The notes: generated from the letters alone by a model not told the origin. A DNA stretch of 64,000 bases from Chelonobacter oris (GCF_000772535.1 NZ_JSUM01000006.1:124001-188000); one strand, 5' to 3'. Shown: positions 19,541 to 28,752, counted from the stretch's first letter. Made by a program: numbers and translations.

Positions 19541-20233
19541 ATGTCTATCCAACAAAATTTAGCTGAAATTCATCAACAAATCGATGCTTGTTGTCAACAG
19601 GCTGACCGCACGTTAAACCAAGTTAAGCTATTAGCCGTCAGTAAAACCAAATCCATTGCTGAAATTGAGGAAGCTATTGAAGCCGGACAAACGGCATTTG
19701 GTGAAAACTATGTGCAAGAAGGAGTTGAAAAAATCCAGTTTTTTCAGCAACGAAACATTAGCTTAGAATGGCATTTTATCGGGCTGCTGCAATCAAACAA
19801 AAGCCGCTTGGTGGCGGAACATTTTGACTGGGTTGAAACCGTGGATCGCCTGAAAATCGCCGAACGCCTCAGCCGGCAGCGACCAACCGCACTTGCGCCG
19901 TTAAACGTATTGATTCAAGTGAATATCAGCGATGAACCATCCAAATCCGGCATCCGCCCAAACGAGCTATTGCCGTTGGCACAACAAATCGGCGAGTTAC
20001 CGAATTTGACACTGAGAGGCTTAATGGCAATTCCGCAAGCGAGTGCGAATGAACTTGTGCAGCAACACGCATTCGAGCAAATGCAACAGCTGTTTCAGCA
20101 ACTGCAACAGGCTTTGCCGCAACGGCAGATCGACACCCTGTCGTTAGGCATGAGCGGCGATATGGCGACGGCGATCAAGTGCGGTTCGACCCAAGTTCGT
20201 ATCGGCACGGCAATTTTCGGCGCGAGAAATTAG
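19541..20233 (+). CDS. yggS: PLP homeostasis protein, YggS/PROSC family
   Basis: 230 residues. A small PLP-binding TIM-barrel protein that manages pyridoxal phosphate and affects amino acid pools; no catalytic activity is known. The PLP-lysine region reads VKLLAVSKTKSIAEIEEA (about 28-45), and FGENYVQE and the C-terminal LSLGMSGDMATAIKCGSTQVRIGTAIFG are family signatures. Divergent from the thr operon, as in H. influenzae. Confidence 0.95.
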   Translation: MSIQQNLAEIHQQIDACCQQADRTLNQVKLLAVSKTKSIAEIEEAIEAGQTAFGENYVQEGVEKIQFFQQRNISLEWHFIGLLQSNKSRLVAEHFDWVETVDRLKIAERLSRQRPTALAPLNVLIQVNISDEPSKSGIRPNELLPLAQQIGELPNLTLRGLMAIPQASANELVQQHAFEQMQQLFQQLQQALPQRQIDTLSLGMSGDMATAIKCGSTQVRIGTAIFGARN

Positions 20234-20316
20234 CGGTTTTCTGCGGAAAACGGTATACTCTCCCCCCTTTCGAAAAATAACAAGCGCATACGCTATCACG
20301 TTTCAGGAGTCTCTTT

Positions 20317-21819
20317 ATGTTTGGATTCGATCCAACCATTGTTACCTTTACGGTATATATTATCGGCATGTTGCTTATCGGATTGCTGGCATACCGCTAT
20401 ACCCGCAATTTATCCGACTATATTCTCGGCGGGCGCAGTTTGGGCGGTTTCGTCACCGGCATGTCGGCCGGTGCGTCCGATATGTCGGGCTGGCTGCTGA
20501 TGGGGCTGCCGGGGGCGATTTATGCCGCCGGCTTGGTTGAAGCCTGGATTGCCATCGGTTTAACCGTCGGTGCCTATTTAAACTGGTATTTTGTCGCCGG
20601 CCGCCTGCGCGTCTTCACGGAAACCCACAATAACGCCTTGACACTGCCGGAATATTTTCAGGCACGCTTCGGCGCCGAACATAAAATGCTGAAAATTGTC
20701 GCCGCATCGATCATTCTGCTTTTCTTCACCATTTATTGCGCATCCGGCGTCGTGGCGGGCGCACGACTGTTTGAGAACCTATTCGGCACCCCATACCAAA
20801 CCGCACTTTGGTACGGTGCGCTGGCCACAATTATTTATACCTTTATCGGCGGTTTTCTGGCGGTCAGCTGGACCGATACCGTACAGGCCACCCTGATGGT
20901 ACTTGCGCTGATTATTACTCCGATTATGGTGCTGTTCAGCCTTGGCGGCATCAATGAATTCAGCACGATATTGGAAAGTGCCGGCAACCGACTGGACAAA
21001 AATTTCACCGACATCTGGAGCGGTACCTCCCTTATCGGCTTATTAAGCTTGGCGGCATGGGGATTGGGCTACTTCGGACAACCGCATATTCTGGCGCGTT
21101 TTATGGCGGCGGATAATGTCCGCTCATTAACCAGCGCCCGCCGAATCGGCATGTCGTGGATGGTTTTTTGTCTGCTGGGTGCCGTCGGCGTCGGCTTTTT
21201 CGGCATCGCCTATTTTTATGCGAATCCGGAACTGGCCGCGGCGGTCAGTGCAAACCGAGAACAAATTTTTATCGAATTGGCACGCCACCTGTTTAACCCG
21301 TGGATTGCCGGAATTTTGCTGTCCGCGATCCTCGCTGCCGTGATGAGTACCTTAAGCTGCCAGTTACTCATCTCCTCCAGCGCTATTACCGAAGACTTTT
21401 ACCGCGGTTTTATCCGACCGAAAGCCCGTGATAAAGAGTTAGTCTGGATTGGCCGTGTCATGGTCTTGGCGATTGCCGTCATTGCGATTGCAATTGCCCG
21501 AAATCCGGAAAGTCAGGTATTAAAACTGGTTGAACACGCGTGGGCGGGCTTCGGCAGCTCTTTCGGTCCGTTAGTCCTATTCTCGTTATTCTGGAAACGC
21601 ACCAATTCAAACGGCGCCATGGCAGGCATGTTGACCGGCGCTTTAGTGGTGATTTTCTGGAACAAAGTCGTTCCGGACAGCGGCATCTATGAAATGATTC
21701 CGGGCTTTATTCTCTCTTCCGTTGCTATTATCGCAGGCTCACTGATCAGCGGCAAACCGGATACGAGCGTAGTAGAAAATTACGAGCAAGCAACGATGCA
21801 ATATAAAGCCAGCCTATGA
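20317..21819 (+). CDS. putP: Sodium/proline symporter
   Basis: 500 residues, about 13 membrane segments of the sodium:solute symporter family. The start MFGFDPTIVTFTVYIIGMLLIG, the segment LGGRSLGGFVTGMSAGASDMSGWLLMGLPGA (about 37-67) and the sodium-site region MSTLSCQLLISSSAITEDFYR (about 344-365) match PutP closely. It imports proline with Na+. No putA is nearby, so proline may be used as a compatible solute or nutrient. The ribosome site is CAGGAG ten bases upstream. Confidence 0.95.
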   Translation: MFGFDPTIVTFTVYIIGMLLIGLLAYRYTRNLSDYILGGRSLGGFVTGMSAGASDMSGWLLMGLPGAIYAAGLVEAWIAIGLTVGAYLNWYFVAGRLRVFTETHNNALTLPEYFQARFGAEHKMLKIVAASIILLFFTIYCASGVVAGARLFENLFGTPYQTALWYGALATIIYTFIGGFLAVSWTDTVQATLMVLALIITPIMVLFSLGGINEFSTILESAGNRLDKNFTDIWSGTSLIGLLSLAAWGLGYFGQPHILARFMAADNVRSLTSARRIGMSWMVFCLLGAVGVGFFGIAYFYANPELAAAVSANREQIFIELARHLFNPWIAGILLSAILAAVMSTLSCQLLISSSAITEDFYRGFIRPKARDKELVWIGRVMVLAIAVIAIAIARNPESQVLKLVEHAWAGFGSSFGPLVLFSLFWKRTNSNGAMAGMLTGALVVIFWNKVVPDSGIYEMIPGFILSSVAIIAGSLISGKPDTSVVENYEQATMQYKASL

Positions 21820-21832
21820 TCTCCCATCAAGC

Positions 21833-21868
21833 AAAGTGCGGTTTAACATGCCGTCAAACCGCACTTCG
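21833..21868. terminator. Uptake-signal inverted pair between convergent putP and nadE
   Basis: AAAGTGCGGTTT, 11-base loop, AAACCGCACTT. It lies between two convergent genes and probably terminates both. Confidence 0.65.
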
Positions 21869-21886
21869 ATTTTATGTCTACACAAA

Positions 21887-22627
21887 TTATTCACACAGTT
21901 TTTCCGGCGCCGGCGCCAACATACGCTTGTGATGTGAACGGTTATGCCAAAAATCAATTTGTTTTTGAGCCTGCTCCGAAACGGGTTCCCCACGCAAAAA
22001 CGCATCAATTTCCGCATAACTGACACCCATTTCATCTTCGTCGGTCTGCCCCTGCCATAAACCGGCACTCGGCGCTTTCTCCAAAATCGCTTGCGGCACG
22101 CCCAATAAACGCCCCAACGCAAAAACCTGCTCTTTACGTAACTGCACCAACGGCACCACATCGACACCGCCGTCGCCAAATTTAGTGAAATAGCCGGTAT
22201 GCCACTCCGCCGCATTATCCGTACCTACCACTATCGCCTGCTGATTTTGCGCGCAAGCGTACAACGTTATCATGCGTAAGCGTGCTTGTACATTTCCCGC
22301 AATCACATTTTGTCTTTCGGCATCATCACGGAATAACGGTTTTGCACTCTGCATAAAAGTGCGGTAAGTATCAATAATCGGTACTTCCATCACTGGGCAG
22401 CCTGCGCTTTCTGCAACGGCATAAGCATCAATAATATCCTGTTTAGCGGTTGTTTCGGACGGCAAAATCAGCCCCTGCACCGGCGCACCGGTTTTCATCA
22501 GCAAACTGACCGCCACTGCCGAATCAATACCGCCGCTAATCCCGATCACATACCCTTTGGCGCGATAAAAATCTCGCTGCTTTTCCAGCCAATCGACCAG
22601 ATAATCCGCATATTGCTGTAAATTCAT
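21887..22627 (-). CDS. nadE: Ammonia-dependent NAD+ synthetase
   Basis: 246 residues. Converts nicotinate adenine dinucleotide to NAD with ATP and ammonia. The PP-loop SGGIDSAV (about 31-38) is present, as are GTDNAAEWHTGYFTKFGDGGVD (about 150-171) and the C-terminal KIDFWHNRSHHKRML region. There is no N-terminal nitrilase domain, so it uses ammonia. The frame is open five codons upstream (MKENS), but AAGGAG precedes the ATG at 22627, which is one base after the pncB stop. It completes the nicotinate route begun by PncB; an uptake signal inside suggests long residence in this lineage. Confidence 0.93.
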   Translation of the reverse strand: MNLQQYADYLVDWLEKQRDFYRAKGYVIGISGGIDSAVAVSLLMKTGAPVQGLILPSETTAKQDIIDAYAVAESAGCPVMEVPIIDTYRTFMQSAKPLFRDDAERQNVIAGNVQARLRMITLYACAQNQQAIVVGTDNAAEWHTGYFTKFGDGGVDVVPLVQLRKEQVFALGRLLGVPQAILEKAPSAGLWQGQTDEDEMGVSYAEIDAFLRGEPVSEQAQKQIDFWHNRSHHKRMLAPAPEKLCE

Positions 22628-22628
22628 A

Positions 22629-23744
22629 CTATTCTCCTTCATTCGGCACTTGGTAGCGCACCGGCTGCAACCTCGGGTTAAAACAGTAACGGCGCCCCTG
22701 TTTCGCTTGCTCTTCGCCGTTTAATTTCACACAATCACCGGTGAAACCAATATTCACTTTCAGCAAATTCGAGCCGACACCATAGGAATCCACCGGCGTA
22801 CCCAATTGCTCAAACAGTTTGATTTTCGCCGAATCAAATCCACCGCTGACAATGATTCTGACATGCTGAAAACCCTCCGCATCCAAATGTCGGCGCAACA
22901 GTTTAATCAGGCGAGGATTGGTGCCGCGCAAATCATAACGCCCGAATTCATGCTGATTTTTCAGAAAATATTGATCGACCATATTGGCGGAAGTATCGAC
23001 TCGGACACCATATAATTTGTCACCGAAATGGCGTGCAACCTTCAATGAATCTTCAATTACATCATTGTTATAATCCACCAACGCCACCAAATTATCATCC
23101 GGAAATGTCGCCAGATAGGCTTCGCAGGCTTTAATCAAATCGCCGTTAAACAGCTGGATCAGCGCATGCGGCATCGTGCCGACACCTTCCGTGCCCCACC
23201 ACTCGTTCATTGCATAAGTCGCCTGTGCGCTCATGCCGCCGATATAGGCGGCATAGCCATCGCCCGCCTGCTGTGAGAAATGATCATCACGATCGCCCAT
23301 AAAAATCACTTGCTTTTCCCCTGCCGCCTGTACCACGTTATACACATGGGTCGCAACCGAGGTGCGGCGTGCCAAAATTCCGTCGATAATCCCTTCCAGA
23401 TAGCCGAAATCTTCATAGTGGCCTTCAATCATCAACACCGTTTCAAACGGTGAAATTTTATCGCCGTCATTAAGCGCCCAGATTTTCAATGCTTGCGGAT
23501 TGGCGGCAAACGTATGCAACAAGGCGATCGCTTCATCCATGCCGCAGACAATCGCCTCGTTTTTTTGAAAAAACTGCAAGGTCACGCTTTGTTTTGGGAT
23601 ACGATTTGCCACAATTTTAGTGGTTTTTAAAAAATAAACGGCGGAAAACCAACCGTCTTTAATCCGTTGATCAAACTTGAAAGTGCGGTTAGTCAGCCTT
23701 GCCAGCTTACCTTTTTGTTTCAGTTCAAATTCTTTTTCACACAT
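22629..23744 (-). CDS. pncB: Nicotinate phosphoribosyltransferase
   Basis: 371 residues, a compact member of the type II phosphoribosyltransferases. It joins nicotinate to PRPP to give nicotinate mononucleotide. Visible features are EGHYEDFGYLEGIIDGILARRTSVAT (about 125-150, the substrate loop), GDRDDHF, MPHALIQLF and the phosphate-binding end IIVSGGFDSAKI...VDSYGVGSNL. The overlap of its stop with nadE shows a two-gene operon for the Preiss-Handler pathway. Nicotinamide phosphoribosyltransferase (NadV) is much longer, so this is not NadV. An AT-rich region of 168 bases downstream of the MMPL fragment precedes it. Confidence 0.88.
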   Translation of the reverse strand: MCEKEFELKQKGKLARLTNRTFKFDQRIKDGWFSAVYFLKTTKIVANRIPKQSVTLQFFQKNEAIVCGMDEAIALLHTFAANPQALKIWALNDGDKISPFETVLMIEGHYEDFGYLEGIIDGILARRTSVATHVYNVVQAAGEKQVIFMGDRDDHFSQQAGDGYAAYIGGMSAQATYAMNEWWGTEGVGTMPHALIQLFNGDLIKACEAYLATFPDDNLVALVDYNNDVIEDSLKVARHFGDKLYGVRVDTSANMVDQYFLKNQHEFGRYDLRGTNPRLIKLLRRHLDAEGFQHVRIIVSGGFDSAKIKLFEQLGTPVDSYGVGSNLLKVNIGFTGDCVKLNGEEQAKQGRRYCFNPRLQPVRYQVPNEGE

Positions 23745-23912
23745 GTCCGTTTCTCATCTTAATTGAAAATAAAAAGTATATGCTACAAAAAAACCATTTT
23801 GTTTAATTTGAACTTTTTTTATGTATTAATCAAGCGATATTTTGGCGGAGATAACGCAAAGTCGGCGTAAAAATAGTGAAACGTATAGAAAACTCGGTCT
23901 AAAAGACATTAT

Positions 23913-25145
23913 TCAGTCTCGATTTTCAGTACCAGCGGCATAAAAAAATGCGATGCTGATTCCGACCGATACCGTCATCGCGAAACTGGCCAGCGCTTGC
24001 GTTTGGCTGAACATCAACAACCCGAATGAAAGCAGGCTGGTGACGGCTGACAATAAAATCGCTAAAAAAGCACCGGCTGAAGCGGTACGGGATTTCGCCA
24101 AGAAAATGGCGTAATCCACACTCATTCCTAAAACCAGCGCCAAGCCCAAAGCGGAAAATACATTAAAATATTGCCCGCTCAAACTTAAAACCGCAAGCGA
24201 ACAAAGCATGGAAAATGCAATCACAAAAACGAACATGCCGGCAAAACGAATAGAAAATCCATAAGCCAGACAAAGGCAGACCAAAACCGCACTTGCGCTT
24301 AACATCCACAAAACCGCATTGCGTGTCTGCCCAAATAACACGCTCCACTGTTGCGTTAAATTATGATAACTCACCCCGTCCGTCTCAGAGGCGATCTGTG
24401 AGAATTTCCCTTGCTCTCCGTCTTGCAGCGGAACCAGTAGATAATAAATCGTCCGACTGCCTTGCGTTTTCTGAAAATATAGCGATTGAAAATCGCCCCC
24501 TAATGCTGAATCCATAAATTGAGTCAATGTCGTTATCGTTTCGGGATAAGGTTGGACTTGTTGTAAACCCAATCCTGTTAACGCCGGCGTCAAGGTTTGC
24601 ACTGCACCGGAGACCAATATTGCATTGCGTTGCTTCCTTTCTCGGCTCGGAACATAATCGGATAACAGGACGCGATAAGCATGATCGAGTTTTGCTTGCT
24701 GCAAGGCGCTTTTCAATTGTTCACTGCGTTGCAGTAGGCTCTCTTGATTATCGGCTTGCAGAATGAAATATTGTAATTGGTTACTCTGTCCGAGAATAGC
24801 CGTTACCTGCCGCTCCATCTGTTTGAGCGATTCAGTCGGGCGTTGAAAGGTTCGCACGTCGTCATTAAACTGAATCTGAATTGCCGCATACAACAATAAC
24901 GGCACTACTCCGCACATCAGCGGAATAATTTTGCAATTCTCACGCCAGAAATGTAAATAACGATATAAGCCGGTTTGTGCTACAAATGTCGCATACGGCA
25001 TCTTTTCGATGAAATAAGGATAAAACAGATAAATTGTCAGCAACGCCCCAAACAGACCGAAAACGGCATAAACCGCCATCTGTTGCAACACCGTTGACGG
25101 TGCGAAGAAAAGAAGCGCATAGGCAAGTGCGGTATGCCACTGCAC
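23913..25145 (-). pseudogene. N-terminally truncated MMPL/RND-type exporter
   Basis: 410 codons from a GTG, covering the second half of an MMPL exporter: the end of the first membrane bundle, a periplasmic domain (about 70-265) and a second bundle with the family motif ALGLALVLGMSVDYAIFL (about 340). Full-length relatives are near 770 residues, so half is missing. The reading frame upstream is closed by TGA and joins the remnant of an adenylate ligase, showing a deletion junction. The gene pair resembles the ligase and exporter of aryl polyene clusters, but that link is from memory. There is no clear ribosome site. Region 23745-23912 shows nothing else. Confidence 0.7.
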
Positions 25146-25423
25146 CGATTTCGCTTGAGCCGTAAAATTCCATCAATTCACATACAACCGTTGCTGCGCT
25201 TTCGTTCCCACCATCTCGGGCAATTTACCGCTGGAGGAAAAACCACATTGGCGACCGGATAATGCAGATTATCATCGAGAAAACGTAAAAATGCGGGACT
25301 GCTGATCAGTTTATAAGCGGATTTAATCTTTGCCAGCTGTTCCAAAATGATCAAACTATGATCAAAAAACGGCATCCTCACAACTAGAGGAAACAGCAAG
25401 CAGTATATCGGTCTAATGAACAA
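25146..25423 (-). pseudogene. Fragment of an acyl-AMP ligase, frameshifted
   Basis: Reading across frames on the minus strand restores a continuous adenylate-forming enzyme: ISSPAFLRFLDDNL in one frame, then FSSSGKLPEMVGTKAQQRL in a second, then MEFYGSSEIGAVAYRT in a third. SSGKLP and YGSSEIG are the core motifs of AMP-binding enzymes. At least two single-base frameshifts and loss of both ends are needed to explain this. The last piece runs straight into the MMPL fragment in a different frame, so a deletion fused two neighbouring genes. Confidence 0.7.
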
Positions 25424-25552
25424 TTAAGAAATGAATTAAGAAATGAAAGATACATTATTGGTGATAATAAATAAAAAGGTTCTAGATAGCAGGAAATAAA
25501 TTAGAAATAATCTGTTTCAAATCAAATCAGTCGTAGACTGTTTTTTAAGAGA

Positions 25553-25640
25553 TGGTGCGGAAGGGGGGACTTGAACCCCCACACCCGTTAAGGCTCTAAG
25601 ACCTGAACCTAGCGCGTCTACCAATTTCGCCACTTCCGCA
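25553..25640 (-). tRNA. tRNA-Leu (CAG)
   Basis: Complete cloverleaf of 88 bases with encoded CCA; acceptor TGCGGAA/TTCCGCA, anticodon loop TTCAGGT, long variable arm and GGTTCAAGTCC T-arm. Last gene of the five-tRNA operon. Confidence 0.95.
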
Positions 25641-25663
25641 ATTTTGTATGAATTTCTATTTAA

Positions 25664-25738
25664 TGGCTGGGGTACTAGGATTCGAACCTAGGAATGCTGA
25701 GATCAAAACCCAGTGCCTTACCGCTTGGCGATACCCCA
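25664..25738 (-). tRNA. tRNA-Gln (TTG), copy 1
   Basis: 75 bases with encoded CCA; acceptor TGGGGTA/TACCCCA, anticodon loop TTTTGAT reading TTG. Its sequence is identical to the copy at 25779-25853. Confidence 0.95.
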
Positions 25739-25778
25739 ATTTACATCTTGAAATTCAATGATAAGATATATCGGTTGA

Positions 25779-25853
25779 TGGCTGGGGTACTAGGATTCGA
25801 ACCTAGGAATGCTGAGATCAAAACCCAGTGCCTTACCGCTTGGCGATACCCCA
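25779..25853 (-). tRNA. tRNA-Gln (TTG), copy 2
   Basis: 75 bases, identical to the neighbouring copy; separated from it by 40 bases. The duplication parallels the tandem glnU/glnW genes of E. coli. Confidence 0.95.
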
Positions 25854-25880
25854 CCTGCCGACAATCGCAAACCTGATGAA

Positions 25881-25965
25881 TGGTGCGGGAAGAGGGACTT
25901 GAACCCACACACCTCGCGGCGCCAGAACCTAAATCTGGTGCGTCTACCAATTTCGCCATTCCCGC
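25881..25965 (-). tRNA. tRNA-Leu (TAG)
   Basis: 85 bases with encoded CCA; acceptor GCGGGAA/TTCCCGC, anticodon stem CCAGA/TCTGG with loop TTTAGGT reading TAG, long variable arm. Comparable to leuW in the E. coli metT operon. Confidence 0.95.
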
Positions 25966-25977
25966 TAGGAAAAAATA

Positions 25978-26054
25978 TGGTGGCTATGACGGGATTCGAA
26001 CCTGTGACCCCAACATTATGAGTGTTGTGCTCTAACCAACTGAGCTACATAGCC
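25978..26054 (-). tRNA. tRNA-Met (CAT), elongator
   Basis: 77 bases with encoded CCA; GGCTATG/CATAGCC acceptor and anticodon arm AACACTCATAATGTT, very close to E. coli elongator tRNA-Met. First gene of the operon. Confidence 0.93.
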
Positions 26055-26098
26055 ATTCAATTATTTTCTGCGTTCACCTCATCGGTTTTGCGAGGTGC

Positions 26099-26127
26099 AT
26101 TATGCTAATATCAGCCCAACTCGTCAA
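26099..26127 (-). promoter_or_regulatory. Promoter of the tRNA operon
   Basis: On the minus strand: -35 TTGACG (26127-26122), 17-base spacer, -10 CATAAT (26104-26099), followed by GCACCTCGC. An A/T-rich stretch upstream of the -35 looks like an UP element, and the GC-rich start region resembles stringently controlled stable-RNA promoters. Confidence 0.75.
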
Positions 26128-26251
26128 CCGTTTTTTCTTAAAAAATCACTTTTTTAATCTGTTCGGACACAGATTGACCAGTTTAATCGCATGGCGTGCA
26201 ATTTACAATCAAAGATTTTCATTCCACGCCGTTTTCGGCTTGTCTGCCGAA

Positions 26252-27475
26252 TTATTCTTCCAGCAGCTGAACCAGCAATTCACCGTTCCATAACGCTCGC
26301 TTAATCAGGGCAAAAGCACCGATAATATCATCATGTTCCAATTCCGACGCTTCAAGTGCGGTATGCTTGACAAATTCCGCCAATGCCATCGCCTGCAACG
26401 CTTTTTCAATTGCAGGAAACAGTATTTTTTGTGCCTGTGTAATTTGCCCGGAGAGGATAATTTTTTCCGGATTCAACACATTGATACACACCGCCAAAAC
26501 CTGCCCGATATGTCTGCCGATTTTTTGAAATAATTCGACCAACAGCGGATCACCCTGATTAACGGCACGGCAAATGCTATCGAGATCACAGCGTTCCAAT
26601 GAAACCCATTCACTGTGATGCCCTTGCTCCAACAGTTGCCGGACGGTATCTTCAATCGCCGGATTACTGACCAACGTTTCCAAACAACCAAAATGACCGC
26701 ACTTGCAAGGCCTGCCTAACGGATCAACCTGTGTATGCCCAATCTCACCCAAATTGTTCTTACTGCCGCTAAACAGTTCTTTATTCAAAATAATGCCTGC
26801 CGCCACACCGCGGTGAATACGTAACAAAATGGAGTCATTACAGGTTTTGGTTTTGCCGAAATACGACTCCGCTAACGCCAGCGCCCGCACGTCATGCCCG
26901 ACAAACACGGGCAGATTGATCGCTTGCTGAATCTGTTCCGCCAACTTCCACGGTTTTTTCAAATTGAGCTGCGGCATAAAATGAATGGTATTGGTTTTTT
27001 GATCGACAAAGCCCGGAACCGTAATACCACATGCGATAATCTGCCCGCCCGACTGTAGATACTTCGCCACCGCCTCTTTAATCAAATCCAGCAGGTAGTG
27101 TTCCAACTGTGCTAACGATTGCTTGATTTGCAATTGATATTTTTGTTTAAACAGCACTTCCGTTGCCAAATTCATCGTTGCTACGGTGACACTGGTTCGC
27201 CCCAAACGTATCAACACAGTGGCGAACTTTTCCCGTTCCGCCACAATCGAAATCGCCCGTCGGCCGCCGGTAGACTCCTGCGGTTCCATTTCTTTAACCA
27301 GCCCGAAGCGCAATAAATTGCGTGTGATTTTGGTCACGCTCGCCGCTGCCAGGCCGCTCATTTCCGATACCTGTATCCGTGAAATAGGGCCGTGCCGATC
27401 AATCAAACGATACACCAATGCGCCGTTCGCCTGTTTGACAAAATCGACATTGACTATCTGTATTGGGTTATTCAT
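26252..27475 (-). CDS. nagC: ROK-family repressor NagC
   Basis: 407 residues (E. coli 406). An N-terminal winged helix (VYRLIDRHGPISRIQVSEMSGLAAASVTKITRNLL, about 20-54) is followed by a ROK sugar-binding domain with the zinc motif CKCGHFGC (about 255). It represses amino sugar genes and releases DNA on binding GlcNAc-6-phosphate. The frame is open 24 codons upstream, but AAGAAGGAAACGACA precedes the ATG at 27475 and this gives the E. coli length. It follows nagA after a uptake-signal terminator. Confidence 0.88.
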   Translation of the reverse strand: MNNPIQIVNVDFVKQANGALVYRLIDRHGPISRIQVSEMSGLAAASVTKITRNLLRFGLVKEMEPQESTGGRRAISIVAEREKFATVLIRLGRTSVTVATMNLATEVLFKQKYQLQIKQSLAQLEHYLLDLIKEAVAKYLQSGGQIIACGITVPGFVDQKTNTIHFMPQLNLKKPWKLAEQIQQAINLPVFVGHDVRALALAESYFGKTKTCNDSILLRIHRGVAAGIILNKELFSGSKNNLGEIGHTQVDPLGRPCKCGHFGCLETLVSNPAIEDTVRQLLEQGHHSEWVSLERCDLDSICRAVNQGDPLLVELFQKIGRHIGQVLAVCINVLNPEKIILSGQITQAQKILFPAIEKALQAMALAEFVKHTALEASELEHDDIIGAFALIKRALWNGELLVQLLEE

Positions 27476-27519
27476 TGTCGTTTCCTTCTTATGGCGACGT
27501 TTTCCATTTCCAATCCAAT

Positions 27520-27556
27520 AAAAAAGTGCGGTATCAATCCCCTGCACCGCACTTTA
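27520..27556 (-). terminator. Uptake-signal hairpin between nagA and nagC
   Basis: AAAAGTGCGGT and ACCGCACTTT separated by 13 bases. On the minus strand the stem is followed by TTTTTTATT, so it should stop part of the nagBA transcription before nagC. Confidence 0.7.
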
Positions 27557-27588
27557 GACGCTTATTATCTTGATAACATCAACGCCAA

Positions 27589-28740
27589 CTAGGCATAGTG
27601 CTGTAAAACTCCGTTTACTGCGGTGGCGGTAACCTTGAAGTTATGGTCGAATACGGTCAGATTTGCCACTTTTCCGGCAGCAATCGAGCCCAAAGTGCGG
27701 TCGACTCCGATAGCGCGAGCCGGATAAAGGGAACACATTCTCAAGGCTTCGGGCAGTTCTATACCGACTTGCTCCACCAAATTTTGTACCGATTCAATCA
27801 TGGTGATGGCAGAACCGCCGAGACTGCCGGTTTTTTCCTCATAACATTTGCCGTCTTTGACGATGACTTTGGTGCCGACAAAATCAAACCATTCGATATC
27901 CGAACCGGCAGCGGCGGTCGCATCGGTAACGACAACCAGTTTCTTACCTTTGATCTGTTTAGCAAAGCGGATATTAGACCAAGTCACATGTAAGCCGTCA
28001 ACAATAATGCCGGTGTAAATATCCGAATCCAACACCGCACCGACCACGCCCATATCACGCCCCGAGCTGATCGGCGACATGGCATTGTGCAAGTGGGTCG
28101 CAAAACCGATTCCGTCCCGAATACGCTGCTTGGCAACCTCATAAGTCGCATTGGAGTGGCCTAACGACACTAGAATACCGCTATCACTAAACTGTTTAAT
28201 ATAGTTTGCCGCTTCATTTTCCGCCGCAATCGTCAGCTTGGTGATGACATCGCCGTTGGCACATAAAAAATCAACCATTTCAGGCGAAATTTGACGAATA
28301 TATTGCGGACGGTGAACACCTTTTTTTTCAAGGCTGAGGTAAGGTCCTTCCAAATGCAGCCCCAGAGCTTGATTGGCATTCTTGCTGTCTTGCAGATACT
28401 CCCGCATGACCGCAACCGCACTTTTCATACCTTCATCAGGCGCTGTAATAAATGTCGGCAGATAGCTGGTACAGCCATACCGCATATTGGTCTGCTGCAT
28501 GGTATGCAAGGTCTCGATAGTGGTGTCCAGATTGAACATCACGCCGCCCGCACCGTTTAATTGCAGATCAATAAAACCTGCGGTCAGATTTTTTCCGTTC
28601 AAATCAACCCGCTCAATCTCTTGCGGTAAATCCGATTGTGCCACCACCGCTTCAATTAAACCGTCATTGACGACAACCGCATGCTGATAAAGCACTTTGT
28701 CGGCGCTATAAACCACGCCGTTAGTCAACGCATAACGCAT
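27589..28740 (-). CDS. nagA: N-acetylglucosamine-6-phosphate deacetylase
   Basis: 383 residues. Removes acetate from GlcNAc-6-phosphate. An amidohydrolase with GFIDLQLNGAGGVMFN near residue 55, the metal ligand region LGLHLEGPYLS (about 125-135), LVSLGHSNATYEVAK, THLHNAMSPI and VTDATAAAG. It begins 12 bases after nagB on the same strand; the order nagB-nagA-nagC is that of E. coli. Confidence 0.97.
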   Translation of the reverse strand: MRYALTNGVVYSADKVLYQHAVVVNDGLIEAVVAQSDLPQEIERVDLNGKNLTAGFIDLQLNGAGGVMFNLDTTIETLHTMQQTNMRYGCTSYLPTFITAPDEGMKSAVAVMREYLQDSKNANQALGLHLEGPYLSLEKKGVHRPQYIRQISPEMVDFLCANGDVITKLTIAAENEAANYIKQFSDSGILVSLGHSNATYEVAKQRIRDGIGFATHLHNAMSPISSGRDMGVVGAVLDSDIYTGIIVDGLHVTWSNIRFAKQIKGKKLVVVTDATAAAGSDIEWFDFVGTKVIVKDGKCYEEKTGSLGGSAITMIESVQNLVEQVGIELPEALRMCSLYPARAIGVDRTLGSIAAGKVANLTVFDHNFKVTATAVNGVLQHYA

Positions 28741-28752
28741 TTTTACCTCTAC

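Noticed and set aside
25528-25546. Hairpin CAGTC-GTA-GACTG followed by TTTTTT downstream of the tRNA operon
   Set aside because: The T-run is on the plus strand, while the tRNA operon is on the minus strand; the stem is only five bases. Not accepted as the operon terminator.
25694-26021. Short plus-strand frames across the tRNA genes (MLRSKPSALPLG repeats)
   Set aside because: They arise from the two identical tRNA-Gln genes and the Leu/Met tRNAs and are well known translation artefacts of tRNA clusters.
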